NCBI GenBank assembly: GCA_964519955.1
Contig: CAZFLM010000047.1
Location: forward strand, 1 to 52,349
Origin: CAZFLM01 sp964519955
Lineage (GTDB): Bacteria > Armatimonadota > Chthonomonadetes > Chthonomonadales > CAJBBX01
Length of the DNA stretch: 52,349 nucleotides
Direction: 5' to 3'
This document shows, piece by piece, positions 15,673 to 23,899 of this stretch. The notes under the pieces were generated by a model, which worked only from the letters and a program-made list of their open reading frames with translations, was not told where the DNA came from and ran no database searches. Position numbers and translations under genes: made by a program. Numbering within the stretch: position 1 is the first letter of the stretch; each line of letters opens with the position of its first letter.

Positions 15673-16265
15673 GCGGATCGCTTGCGGAGCGCCACCGCCT
15701 CGTCGAGGCGCTGGCCCATTTCGACCGGCAGGCGCACGAACTTCAGGCGCGTCCAGTGTTGGCCAGAGATGGTGACGCGCTCCGACAGGGCGACGGATTC
15801 GAGCGACACCGGCAGGGCCTCTCCAGGGAGGACGAGCCGGATCGCCAGTGGTACCGTGGGGTCGATGGTATGCGGAGTCTTGAGATGCAGCCCGCTGGCT
15901 GTGAGCCGGTTGCCATAGCCGATGCCGGTCTGCCCCTCGACGCGGTAGCCGACCGAGAGGGCGCAGCCCTTGCCGCCGCCCTGCGCGATGCGGAGCGCCG
16001 GAGTGTCCAGCGCGAGCACCTCCATCCAGACGGTCGAGCCGACCTGGCGGGTGACGCGAGCCCGGGCCTCCTTGCGCGGCGCGCCGAGCGGAGAAAACGC
16101 GATAACCGTATCGGGGCTCCAAGAAGGCAGAGCGCCCTCCTGGCTCAGGGCCACCTGAGCGCGCAGGTGGCGTGGGTCGCGTGCGACAGCCTCGGCCGAC
16201 CAGCGTTGGCCGCCGGCGCGGATGCTGATATCGAACTCCTGGGATCTGGCGCTCGCCGCCCCCAT
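15669..16265 (-). CDS. PilZ-like domain protein
   Basis: A 198-residue protein. I choose ATG 16265 because AAGGAGGAGG lies just before it; the open frame continues further upstream without a good site. The N-terminal half is beta-rich (SWSPDTVIAFSPLG, TVWMEVLALD). The C-terminal half (YRVEGQTGIGYGNRLTASGLHLKTP) resembles a PilZ domain, where the usual D-x-S-x-x-G reads NRLTASG. PilZ domains bind c-di-GMP, but the key residues are only partly matched, so binding is uncertain. The stop codon lies within the 81-bp element. Confidence 0.6.
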   Translation of the reverse strand: MGAASARSQEFDISIRAGGQRWSAEAVARDPRHLRAQVALSQEGALPSWSPDTVIAFSPLGAPRKEARARVTRQVGSTVWMEVLALDTPALRIAQGGGKGCALSVGYRVEGQTGIGYGNRLTASGLHLKTPHTIDPTVPLAIRLVLPGEALPVSLESVALSERVTISGQHWTRLKFVRLPVEMGQRLDEAVALRKRSA

Positions 16266-16462
16266 GGCCTCCTCCTTGGCGCGCGGAACGGGGAGTCCCG
16301 CATCTGCATTATCGGACAAGCCGAGCGAAGGCTGGAGTGCGCTGGGCGCTGCGGACTCCGTCACACGCGAGGCATGCGGGCGCAAATCCGTTTTTGGGCA
16401 GAAGGCATGTGCGTAGGATGGTTGGGATGTGCAGTGACCCAGACCGCGGATCGGAGCCACTG

Positions 16463-17038
16463 ATGAGGAACGAGGCAGATCGCTGGACCGGCTCGCCTCG
16501 GTCCGATGAGGAGTTGGCCGCGGCCGCACAGCGCGGTGACCATCAGGCCTACCGGGAACTAATCGACCGGTACAAGCCGATGGCCTTCGGCTATGCCGTG
16601 GCTCACCTGGGCAACCGGGACCAGGCCGAGGACGTCGTGCAGGATGCGTTCGTTCGGGCCTATGCGGCGCTGGACCGGTTCAGGACCTCGGCATGCTGGG
16701 GAGCGTGGATCATGCGGATCGTCCGAAATGCGTGTCGAGATGCCCTGCGACGGCGGATGGTGCGGCGCGATGTGCCGCTTGACCCGCGGCTGCCGGACTC
16801 CGGTCCGAGCCCGGCGGAAGAGCTGATCGCCGCCGAGCAGCAAGAAGCACTGCGACGGGCCGTGGAGGCCCTGCCCGAGAAGTTCCGGGTTCCCGTGCGC
16901 ATGCACTACGGGTCCAGGATGACCTACAAGGAGATCGCCGTAGCCCTGAACCTGCGAGAGAGCACTGTCGTCGGACGCATGGCCGGCGCGCTCCGGTTGC
17001 TTCGGCGACGCATGGGTGTAGAGGGATCGCCATCATGA
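16463..17038 (+). CDS. ECF-family RNA polymerase sigma factor
   Basis: A 191-residue protein from ATG 16463 (GGAG 8 bases upstream); another ATG lies at 16427. Region 2 is AYRELIDRYKPMAFGYAVAH with RDQAEDVVQDAFVRAYAALDRF. Region 4 is ALPEKFRVPVRMHYGSRMTYKEI with a helix-turn-helix. It directs RNA polymerase to a small regulon. Its stop overlaps the start of the downstream anti-sigma-like gene by four bases (ATGA), the classic sign of a co-translated sigma/anti-sigma pair. It diverges from the PilZ-like gene. Confidence 0.92.
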   Translation: MRNEADRWTGSPRSDEELAAAAQRGDHQAYRELIDRYKPMAFGYAVAHLGNRDQAEDVVQDAFVRAYAALDRFRTSACWGAWIMRIVRNACRDALRRRMVRRDVPLDPRLPDSGPSPAEELIAAEQQEALRRAVEALPEKFRVPVRMHYGSRMTYKEIAVALNLRESTVVGRMAGALRLLRRRMGVEGSPS

Positions 17039-17886
17039 TTACTTGCAGCAGAACGAGGCGTACCGTGGAGCGAGCGGCCGCTCTTGGCCAGCCGCTGCCA
17101 CAGGACGCCAGAACCACCGAGCATCTCCGCTCTTGCGCTCGGTGTCGCACGTACGCCGCCGACCTGGCCCATCTGAACGAGGCCCTGGACGCATCGCTCG
17201 CCCAGGTCGAGGCGCTGCCGTCACTCACCGACCGGATCATGGCCAACCTGGAGATCAGGACGCCGTCGAAGCGTCCGGTGCTGTCGTTCGCCCACGCAGC
17301 GTGGGGGTCGACGGCAATCGCCTCAGCCGCGCTGGCTCTCTGGATCCTCTGGCCGGCCGCCGCACCCAAGATGGCGGTGCAGCCGCTAGGAGGATCGGGC
17401 GAGCCCCAGCAGGCGCTGGCGAAGGTCACGCCGGACGTTCCGGTGGCTCCCGTGGCGCCTTCGGCACAGGCCGGGGCAAGCCACGAGCGGACGAAGCCGC
17501 AGCCGGCAGTAGTCCGCGCCAGGCGCCGGTCGGTCCAGCCAACGGCTCCGGTCGCTCTCGCGAGCGCCAAGACGCCGGCCGCGTCCGCCCAGCAGCCGCC
17601 GTCCTCGCAGCAGTGGGCTGAGGCGGGCGAGTACTACGCGGAATCCGGCGACCAGCTCAGGGCCGCACGCGCCTACGGGTGCGCGGCCAAGATGGACCGC
17701 ACACACGGATCGGGCCTGGCCCTCGAGGCCGGACGGGCCGCCGAGGCCGGAGGCGACGTGGGTTCGGCCCTCGACTACTACATCCAGGCGCTCGAGGACA
17801 GTCCATCGAACGGCTCGCAGCCGCAGAAGGGCACGATGCGAACGCCTGACGACGACCAGCCGCACGTTCAGGCGAGGTTGTCCTAG
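17035..17886 (+). CDS. Membrane-anchored anti-sigma factor with zinc-finger-like N-terminus
   Basis: A 283-residue protein overlapping the sigma gene by four bases. EHLRSCARC (His30, Cys34, Cys37) gives the H-x3-C-x2-C motif of ZAS-type anti-sigma factors. One membrane segment (about residues 88-110) separates it from a long Ala/Pro/Gln-rich linker. The C-terminus has a TPR-like helical stretch (about residues 195-245: EAGEYYAESGDQLRAARAYG, then AEAGGDVGSALDYYIQAL). It should hold the partner sigma inactive at the membrane until a signal arrives from outside. The TPR-like tail may be the sensing or partner-binding part. Confidence 0.85.
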   Translation: MITCSRTRRTVERAAALGQPLPQDARTTEHLRSCARCRTYAADLAHLNEALDASLAQVEALPSLTDRIMANLEIRTPSKRPVLSFAHAAWGSTAIASAALALWILWPAAAPKMAVQPLGGSGEPQQALAKVTPDVPVAPVAPSAQAGASHERTKPQPAVVRARRRSVQPTAPVALASAKTPAASAQQPPSSQQWAEAGEYYAESGDQLRAARAYGCAAKMDRTHGSGLALEAGRAAEAGGDVGSALDYYIQALEDSPSNGSQPQKGTMRTPDDDQPHVQARLS

Positions 17887-17925
17887 CAACCAGGCCGCAG
17901 GTGCCTGGATACCTGGAGCCACACG

Positions 17926-18093
17926 ATGAAGGGCGCGACCACAACCCCATGGGCGCTCGGACTGGCCGCAGCGGCACTCATGGTGCTCGGACTGCTCGCA
18001 GTGCGCGCGTACCGTCTGCGAGAACCCGGGCCTCCGGCCGGCGCCGTCTACCAGGCGGCGGTGAGCGCCTCGTCTGACCGGCGGATGGACTGA
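17926..18093 (+). CDS. 55-residue single-pass membrane protein
   Basis: A short frame from ATG 17926 with TGGAG upstream encodes MKGATTTPWALGLAAAALMV and continues hydrophobic to about residue 25 before a basic, polar tail (RAYRLREPG). It fits tightly between the anti-sigma gene (39 bases upstream) and the next gene (15 bases downstream), which argues that it is real. Function unknown. Confidence 0.6.
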   Translation: MKGATTTPWALGLAAAALMVLGLLAVRAYRLREPGPPAGAVYQAAVSASSDRRMD

Positions 18094-18108
18094 AGCGAGG
18101 AGCTGGCC

Positions 18109-18699
18109 ATGCGCACATGCATGGAACGATATGCCTGGTTCGTGGCTGCGGGACTGTGGCTCATGGTGTTCGCCGTGTCGCAGGCGATCGGGGCAGCGGA
18201 GTCGAACAAGGAGCGCGCCCCGCACGGGCTGACGTCCGGTGAGGAAGCGCTAGCCCGGGCGCGCGCCGTATTCTGCCACCTGCACCCATCCGCCGACACG
18301 CTGGATCTGCGAGCCACGCCGACAACGATGGCCAGACCCGACGGGGGCCTCCGGCTCTTCTGGTCCGTTGAGTGCTCTGGGCCCGATGGCAATAGCGTTG
18401 GCTCGCTGGCCATTGACGGCGATACGGGAGCGGTCGTGCGCGTCGCCAACGACAGGCTGACGCCCCTGGGCCCCATGCCGAGAGCCACCGGGCAGGCGGT
18501 TGACCCGCTCGGGCTGGCCAGGCAGTACGCCGCCGCCCTGGGACTGGCCCGACCCAAGGCGCTCAGGGCGGAACCGGCGATCGAGAAGCTGGACAGCGGC
18601 CTCGTCTCGGTTACCTGGCGGGACGGCTTTGGACGGCTCGCGGTGACCGTCGATCCGAACGCTGCCCGGCTGTGCTGGGTGCTCCGGCTCGACAGATAG
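18109..18699 (+). CDS. Exported PepSY-like protein of unknown function
   Basis: A 196-residue protein with GAGGAG before ATG 18109. A signal peptide (about residues 8-29, ending AIGAA) precedes a mature part with PepSY-like features: an ALARARAVF helix, then FWSVECSG...GSLAIDGDTGAVVRV, a strand-and-turn pattern typical of PepSY domains. These often act as protease inhibitors or sensors outside the cell. It is in the sigma/anti-sigma operon, so it may take part in signal input. The family match is by eye only. Confidence 0.6.
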   Translation: MRTCMERYAWFVAAGLWLMVFAVSQAIGAAESNKERAPHGLTSGEEALARARAVFCHLHPSADTLDLRATPTTMARPDGGLRLFWSVECSGPDGNSVGSLAIDGDTGAVVRVANDRLTPLGPMPRATGQAVDPLGLARQYAAALGLARPKALRAEPAIEKLDSGLVSVTWRDGFGRLAVTVDPNAARLCWVLRLDR

Positions 18700-18793
18700 C
18701 CGGCGCGCGGGGCGAGCCGCTCTCCGAAGGCACGCGCACACGAATGGTTCCCCCGGCCGTACCGCGGGACCGATACTGCAAGGGAGGCACGTG

Positions 18794-19561
18794 ATGGTAC
18801 GAGTAGGCGCTACCGGGGTAGCCGCCGCCGTCCTGGCGCTGGGGCTGGCCACGATGCCGGCCGCTGCGCAGTTCGGCGGACCGCCCGGGCCCGGTGGGCC
18901 AGGCAGAGGCGGAACACAGACGAGGCCGGGCGATCCGCCTGGCCGCAGCAGCAGCCAGAGCCCGGAGATCGCCAAGCAGCTCGACGCAGTGAGGGTGCTG
19001 CGCGAGATCGTGCAACTGCGCATCGGCAAGGCAGACATCGCTGCGGCACTGCCGATTCTGCGGCGGATTCAGCAGGCCGAGACGACGGCGCAGGCCGAGA
19101 CGGTGGCGACACTGGAGCAGCAGAAGCGCGCCCTCCTGGCCGCCACGTCGCCGGACCAGATCCCGCCGCTCCCGACGGAGGCGCTCCGCACCCAGGCGAC
19201 CAGGCTGCGCACCCAACAGACGAAGCTCTGGGCCGAGATGAGTACAGCCATCGGGGCGGTGAAGGCAGCCGAGCTGAGGCGTCTCCTGAGCAGCGCCCGA
19301 ACCGGTCCGCCGGAAGCGCGCGGCGGAATGGGGCCCGGCGGGCCAGGCGGCCCCGGGGGACCGGGAGGCCCTGGCGGGCCCGGCGGCCCCGGCGACGGCC
19401 CCGGCTCCCTTGGCGGCACGCGCGGCAGTATGCAGGGCATGGGCGGTGGCATCGGCCGCTCGCCCGGGCTGAACTCACCGACGGACCTGCTGGACCAGCC
19501 GCACATCAGTCTCGCTGAGCTGATCTCGCTGCTCGAGCAGAGGCTGGCCGCACTCAAGTGA
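18794..19561 (+). CDS. Exported helical protein with Gly/Pro-rich segment
   Basis: A 255-residue protein from ATG 18794 (AGGGAGG 6 bases upstream; a GTG directly precedes it). Signal peptide to about residue 23 (MPAAAQF), then a GPPGPGGPGRGG stretch. A long helical, Gln/Ala-rich middle follows (about residues 50-165: QLDAVRVLREIVQLRIGKAD, ETTAQAETVATLEQQKRALL). A second Gly/Pro repeat (GPGGPGG) and a short helical end (ISLAELISLLEQRLAALK) complete it. No family recognised. Last gene of the sigma operon, closed by the hairpin at 19582. Possibly a periplasmic stress or adaptor protein; that is a guess. Confidence 0.65.
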   Translation: MVRVGATGVAAAVLALGLATMPAAAQFGGPPGPGGPGRGGTQTRPGDPPGRSSSQSPEIAKQLDAVRVLREIVQLRIGKADIAAALPILRRIQQAETTAQAETVATLEQQKRALLAATSPDQIPPLPTEALRTQATRLRTQQTKLWAEMSTAIGAVKAAELRRLLSSARTGPPEARGGMGPGGPGGPGGPGGPGGPGGPGDGPGSLGGTRGSMQGMGGGIGRSPGLNSPTDLLDQPHISLAELISLLEQRLAALK

Positions 19562-19581
19562 TCCTATCCTAGACGACCAAG

Positions 19582-19621
19582 GTTCGGCGTCGCGAAGGAA
19601 CAACCCCTCGCGACGCCGAAC
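19582..19621 (+). terminator. Strong hairpin ending the ECF sigma operon
   Basis: A perfect 14-bp stem (19582-19595 with 19608-19621) with a 12-base loop starts 20 bases after the last stop codon of the operon. Confidence 0.7.
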
Positions 19622-19660
19622 GTGCGTCTACCGGTATCCGGACTGGAGGCGCGGCACACC

Positions 19661-20137
19661 ATGGTCACGGTCTACACCATCGGGCACAGCAACCACCCCA
19701 TCGAGCGTCTCGTCGAGCTGCTCGGTGCCCACCAGATTGCCGTCCTCGCGGACGTGCGCAGCAGCGCGTTCAGCAAGTACAACCCGCAGTTCAACGCCAC
19801 GCCCCTGCGCATCGCCCTGGCCGAGGCCGGCCTCGATTACGCCGACTTCGGCGATCTCGGCGGCAAGCCGAACAACCCCGCGATGATCCAACCGGACGGC
19901 ACGCCCAACTACGACAAGATCGAGGCGTCGCCGGTGTTCCAGCAAGCGCTCGCCCGCCTGATCGATCTGGCCCAAGGGCGACGCGTCGCGATAATGTGCG
20001 CGGAGGCCGACCCGATGGCCTGTCACCGCGAGCGGCTCATCGCCCCTGCCCTGCGGCGCGCGGGCGCCGAGGTGCGTCACATCCTGGCCGACGGGACGAT
20101 CGCCGCGCCGCCCGCCCAGGGCGCCTTCGACTTCTGA
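19661..20137 (+). CDS. DUF488 family protein
   Basis: A 158-residue protein from ATG 19661. It opens VTVYTIGHSNHPIERLVELL and carries the family signatures LADVRSSAFSKYNPQF and CAEADPMACHRERLIAPAL (Cys113, Cys121, His122). DUF488 proteins are widespread in bacteria and archaea with no established reaction; the conserved Cys and Arg suggest a catalytic or nucleic-acid related role. The next gene, xylose isomerase, starts 86 bases later on the same strand; a link is not evident. Confidence 0.9.
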   Translation: MVTVYTIGHSNHPIERLVELLGAHQIAVLADVRSSAFSKYNPQFNATPLRIALAEAGLDYADFGDLGGKPNNPAMIQPDGTPNYDKIEASPVFQQALARLIDLAQGRRVAIMCAEADPMACHRERLIAPALRRAGAEVRHILADGTIAAPPAQGAFDF

Positions 20138-20222
20138 GCTGCTGCGGTGGCGGCAGGACTATCTCGCCGCACCCGCCAATACCAACCTATCTCGTCAGCG
20201 CTTCTACCGGAGGAGACCCAGC

Positions 20223-21392
20223 ATGAGTGACTACACGCCCCGGAAGTCGGACAAGTTCACTTTCGGCCTGTGGACCGTCGGCAACCGCGGGAGAGACCCG
20301 TTCGGCGACTCCGTGCGCGGAGGGGTATCGCCCGTCCGCGCGGTCGAGAGGCTCGCGCAGCTCGGCGCCTGCGGAGTGAACCTGCACGACAACGACCTGG
20401 TGCCCATCGATGCCACGCCGGCCGAGCGCGATGCCATTGTGGGCGAGTTCAAGAAGGCGCTGGCCGACAACGCCATGATCGTGCCGATGGCGACCACGAA
20501 CTTGTTCTACGACCCCATCTTCAAGGACGGCGCCTTCACGGCGAACGACCCCGCCGTGCGCGCCTACGCGGTCCAGAAGACGATGAAGGCGATGGAACTC
20601 GGCGCGGAGTTGGGGGCGTCGGTCTACGTGTTCTGGGGCGGCCGCGAGGGCACCGAGGTCGATGCGTCCAAGGACCCGCGCGACGCCATCAAGTACATGC
20701 GGGAGTGCATGAACTTCCTGTGCGAGGTCAACATCGCGCGCGGGTACGGCCTGCGGTTCGCACTGGAGCCGAAGCCCAACGAGCCCCGCAGCGACATCTA
20801 CCTGCCGACGGTCGGCTCCGCGCTGGCGTTCATCGCCACGCTCGACCACCCCGAGATGTGCGGCGTCAACCCGGAGCTGGCGCACGAGAGCATGGCCGGG
20901 CTCAACTTCGTGCACGCGGTTGGCCAGGCGATCGAGGCGGGCAAGCTGTTCCACATCGACCTGAACGCGCAGAAGTTCGGCCGCTACGACCAGGACTTCC
21001 GCTTCGGCCAGGAGGACATCAAGGGCGCGTTCTTCCTCGTCAAGCTGCTGGAGGACTCCGGCTACAACGGGTCGCGCCACTTCGACGCGCACCCGCTGCG
21101 CACCGAGGACGAGGACGGCACCTGGGACTTCGCGGCGGGCTGCATGCGTACCTACCTCATCCTGAAAGAGAAGGCCTACCGGTTCAACGCCGACGCGGAG
21201 ATCCAGGGACTGCTGGCCGAGATCAACGCCGACCCGTACGGCATCGCGCCGACGCTTGCGGGCGGGTATTCGGCGGCAGCGGCCGCGAAGATCGCAACGT
21301 TCCCCCTCGATCGCGTCGCCCACGCGGCGGTCGGTCGCAAGTACGAGAAGCTGGACCAGCTTACGATGGAGGTGCTGCTGGGCGTCCGGTAG
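20223..21392 (+). CDS. xylA: Xylose isomerase
   Basis: A 389-residue protein of the shorter class I (actinobacterial) type. It starts SDYTPRKSDKFTFGLWTVGN. It shows VNLHDNDLVP with the catalytic His, ASVYVFWGGREGTEVDA, FALEPKPNEPR with a metal-binding Glu, and FHIDLNAQ and FDAHPLR near the C-terminus. It interconverts D-xylose and D-xylulose (and glucose and fructose) with two divalent metals. CGGAGGAG lies before the ATG. No xylulokinase is next to it. The nearby dehydrogenase and glycosidases fit plant-polysaccharide use. Confidence 0.97.
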   Translation: MSDYTPRKSDKFTFGLWTVGNRGRDPFGDSVRGGVSPVRAVERLAQLGACGVNLHDNDLVPIDATPAERDAIVGEFKKALADNAMIVPMATTNLFYDPIFKDGAFTANDPAVRAYAVQKTMKAMELGAELGASVYVFWGGREGTEVDASKDPRDAIKYMRECMNFLCEVNIARGYGLRFALEPKPNEPRSDIYLPTVGSALAFIATLDHPEMCGVNPELAHESMAGLNFVHAVGQAIEAGKLFHIDLNAQKFGRYDQDFRFGQEDIKGAFFLVKLLEDSGYNGSRHFDAHPLRTEDEDGTWDFAAGCMRTYLILKEKAYRFNADAEIQGLLAEINADPYGIAPTLAGGYSAAAAAKIATFPLDRVAHAAVGRKYEKLDQLTMEVLLGVR

Positions 21393-21463
21393 ACCGGCCG
21401 CGCCGGTCGGCACGGAGGCCGACCCTCCATGGCGTGAGGGTGTCCTGGAGGGTGGCGCTCCGT
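21393..21463 (+). terminator. Hairpins downstream of xylA
   Basis: A 6-bp stem directly after the xylA stop (21393-21398 with 21402-21407) is followed by a long imperfect hairpin (21412 to 21463, arms ACGGAGGCC...CTCC and GGAG...GGCGCTCCGT). Similar GGAGGCC/CTCCG-rich palindromes recur elsewhere in the window, so this may be both terminator and dispersed repeat. The rest of the gap to 21587 holds no gene. Confidence 0.5.
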
Positions 21464-21587
21464 CGCCACCGCTGCACGACGGAACACGACGGGGCTGCCC
21501 CAGGACGGGGTGGCCCCGCCGCATGTGGCAGGGATTCCGGCCGCGCGCGGGGAACTGCTATCGACTACTTGCTGTCCGAGGTATCCG

Positions 21588-22208
21588 GTGATCGAGCATC
21601 TTCTACACTCCCGCGGGCGCGTGTTCGTCGTGTCGGGGCCCAGCGGGGTCGGCAAAGGGGCTGTCATCCGCAAGCTGCTGGAGCGCCCCGAGGCCGAACG
21701 ACTGCGCCGCGCCATCACGGCCACCACGCGCCCGACGCGCCCCGGCGAGGCCGACGGCGTCGACCGGTTCTTCTTCTCGGAGGACCAGTTCGTCCGGCGC
21801 ATCGAAGCGGGCTACTTCCTGGAGCACGTCCGCTACGTCGACTACCGCTACGGCACACCGCGCGAGCAGGTGGTGCCCTACCTGGAGACCCAGACCGACG
21901 TCCTGCTGGAGATCGAGGTCGAGGGCGGCCTGCGCATCCACGAGAACGAGGCCGATGTGGTGCTCGTGTTCGTCGCGCCGCCGTCGCTGCCGGTGCTCGA
22001 GGCGCGTCTGCGGGGCCGGGGCGATCTGGCCGACGAGCAGGTCGTTCGCCGTCTGCGCCGCGCCGAGGACGAGATGCGCATCGCGGCGCGTTATCACTAC
22101 CTGATAATCAACCACGAAGGCAGGCTCGACGAAGCCGCCGACCAGCTCTGGTCCATCGTCACCGCGGAGCGGCGCCGGATCTTCGCGGGGCCCGCCACGC
22201 CCGAATAG
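21588..22208 (+). CDS. gmk: Guanylate kinase
   Basis: A 206-residue protein from GTG 21588 (GAGG 6 bases upstream). The P-loop is VFVVSGPSGVGKGAVIRKLL. AITATTRPTRPGEADGVDRFF is the GMP-binding segment, and YVDYRYGTPREQV and IEVEGGLRIHE follow the family order. It phosphorylates GMP to GDP with ATP. It is followed after 9 bases by a PSP1/RicT-like gene, a pairing that suggests co-transcription. Confidence 0.95.
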   Translation: MIEHLLHSRGRVFVVSGPSGVGKGAVIRKLLERPEAERLRRAITATTRPTRPGEADGVDRFFFSEDQFVRRIEAGYFLEHVRYVDYRYGTPREQVVPYLETQTDVLLEIEVEGGLRIHENEADVVLVFVAPPSLPVLEARLRGRGDLADEQVVRRLRRAEDEMRIAARYHYLIINHEGRLDEAADQLWSIVTAERRRIFAGPATPE

Positions 22209-22217
22209 GCCCTCGAC

Positions 22218-23105
22218 ATGCCCATCGCCGTCGGAGTTGCGTTCAAGAGCGTCGCTCGCGCCTACTGGTTCGACCCCAATGGCATCGACCTCGATGAGGA
22301 CGATCGCGTCGTCGTCGAATCGACCCGCGGCGCCGATCTGGGCATCGTTCGCGTTGCGCCTCGCGACGTGCCGGAGAGCGAGCTTCAGGCTCCCCTCAAG
22401 CGCGTGCTGCGGCTTGCCTCGGCGAAGGACGTCGACCAGGAGCGGCGAAACGCGGATCGAGCCGCCTTCGCGCTGCGCCTCTGCCGCGACCGGGTCAAAC
22501 ACCACGCCCTGCCGATGAAGGCCCTCATGGCCGAGTTCGCCTTCGAGGGCAACCAGGTGACCATCTCGTTCGCCGCCGAGACCCGCGTCGACTTCCGCGA
22601 GTTGGTGCGCGACCTGGCCGGGCAGCTCCGGTGCAAGGTGCAGCTCTACCAGATCGGCGCGCGCGACCAGGCGAAGATCACCGGAGGAGTAGGCACCTGC
22701 GGGCGCACGCTCTGCTGCTCCACGTTCCTCACGGAGTTCGCGCCCATCTCGATGAAGATGGCGAAGGACCAGAGCCTCTTCGTGAACCCCGTCAAGTTCT
22801 CCGGCGTCTGCGGCAAGCTGATGTGCTGCCTGCGCTACGAGCACGACACCTACGTGGACGCGAAGCGCCGGCTGCCCCAGGTGGACGACACGGTGAAGAC
22901 GGCTCGCGGCTCGGGGCGGGTCATCGAGCTGAACATCATCAACGAGAACCTGCACGTGGATCTGGGCGAGGACGGCGGCATCGTTGTGGTGAGTGCTTCG
23001 GAGGTCACGTTGGAGAAGCCCGGGCGGCGGTCGAGCGCGCGCAACCAGGCGCTCGGCGACATGGCCGGGGCCGACGACAGCGAGCTTCGAAAGATGGAGG
23101 GCTAG
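22218..23105 (+). CDS. ricT: PSP1 domain protein, RicT/YaaT-like
   Basis: A 295-residue protein with the PSP1 hallmarks. It shows YQIGARDQAKITGGVGTCGR, LCCSTFL, PVKFSGVCGKLMCCLRYE and a repeated CxxC/CC pattern (five Cys between about residues 160 and 205). In Bacillus subtilis RicT (YaaT) joins RicA and RicF in an iron-sulphur complex that promotes RNA processing by RNase Y. Whether RicA and RicF partners exist here is unknown. The C-terminal ~50 residues are variable and charged. Confidence 0.9.
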   Translation: MPIAVGVAFKSVARAYWFDPNGIDLDEDDRVVVESTRGADLGIVRVAPRDVPESELQAPLKRVLRLASAKDVDQERRNADRAAFALRLCRDRVKHHALPMKALMAEFAFEGNQVTISFAAETRVDFRELVRDLAGQLRCKVQLYQIGARDQAKITGGVGTCGRTLCCSTFLTEFAPISMKMAKDQSLFVNPVKFSGVCGKLMCCLRYEHDTYVDAKRRLPQVDDTVKTARGSGRVIELNIINENLHVDLGEDGGIVVVSASEVTLEKPGRRSSARNQALGDMAGADDSELRKMEG

Positions 23106-23128
23106 CGCACGACGCCGCAGCGTCGGGT

Positions 23129-23863
23129 TCACGATGCCGGGTCGGGTATTCGGGCGAGCACCTTCTGCCAGTCGTGCTTCTCCAAGAAGCTGCCCGGCAC
23201 GTTCGCCTCCATCTCCTCGAACATCCGGAGCGGCACACTGAACGACAGGATGTCCGGATCGACGTGCGGGCGCGCCGAGATGTCGAACATACCCAGCACG
23301 GCCCGCTGCACGGGCTGCTCCGCCTGGTGCACGGGGAAGAGGCAGACGGTGTGGCACCCGGCGCCCATGCGGACGATGACGTTGTCCGTCGTCGGGCGGC
23401 CGTAGTTCGCCAGTACGATGAGCGCCGACAACTGATCCGGGTTCGCGTACAGGTTGATGAGCGCGGGAGTCTCGGCCGCTGCGTCGACCTGGCCCAGCGG
23501 CTGGAACACGACGTACGTCTCCGGGACCTCGCGCGTCGGCAACTGGTCGATGAACGCCTGCGCCAACTCGGGGGTCTTCCAGTAGCCCTCCCCCTCGCGC
23601 GCGGCGCTCCCCGTCGACAGGAACTCGGCCATATCCGGCGCTCGCCGCGTCGTCAGTCCGAGGCCGATGCCGCCGCCGGGACAGCCGCAGGTCCTGCGGT
23701 CGAAGACCACCGTCCGCCCCTTGGCGGCCGCCGTGTGCATCGCCGCGACGCACCCCCACTTGCCCTCCGCGAACTGGAGCGCCCCTTCCGGCCTGTCGTT
23801 GGTGAAGATCACCGCCACCGGTTGGTACTTGAGCCTCAGATCGCGCGCGATCCGACTCTCCAT
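23129..23863 (-). CDS. DUF169 family protein
   Basis: A 244-residue protein. Family features are YQPVAVIFTNDRPEGALQFA near the start, CVAAMHTAAAKGRTVVFDR, the Cys/Gly-rich RTCGCPGGGIGLGL (about residues 57-70), and a late ANYGRPTTDNVIVRMGAGCH. DUF169 proteins are found in anaerobes and methanogens and are of unknown function; the clustered Cys residues may bind a metal or cofactor. It starts 36 bases downstream of the metallo-beta-lactamase gene on the same strand. Confidence 0.88.
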   Translation of the reverse strand: MESRIARDLRLKYQPVAVIFTNDRPEGALQFAEGKWGCVAAMHTAAAKGRTVVFDRRTCGCPGGGIGLGLTTRRAPDMAEFLSTGSAAREGEGYWKTPELAQAFIDQLPTREVPETYVVFQPLGQVDAAAETPALINLYANPDQLSALIVLANYGRPTTDNVIVRMGAGCHTVCLFPVHQAEQPVQRAVLGMFDISARPHVDPDILSFSVPLRMFEEMEANVPGSFLEKHDWQKVLARIPDPAS

Positions 23864-23899
23864 CGTCCTGCTCCCGCCCGGCCGGCGACCGGCATCAGC

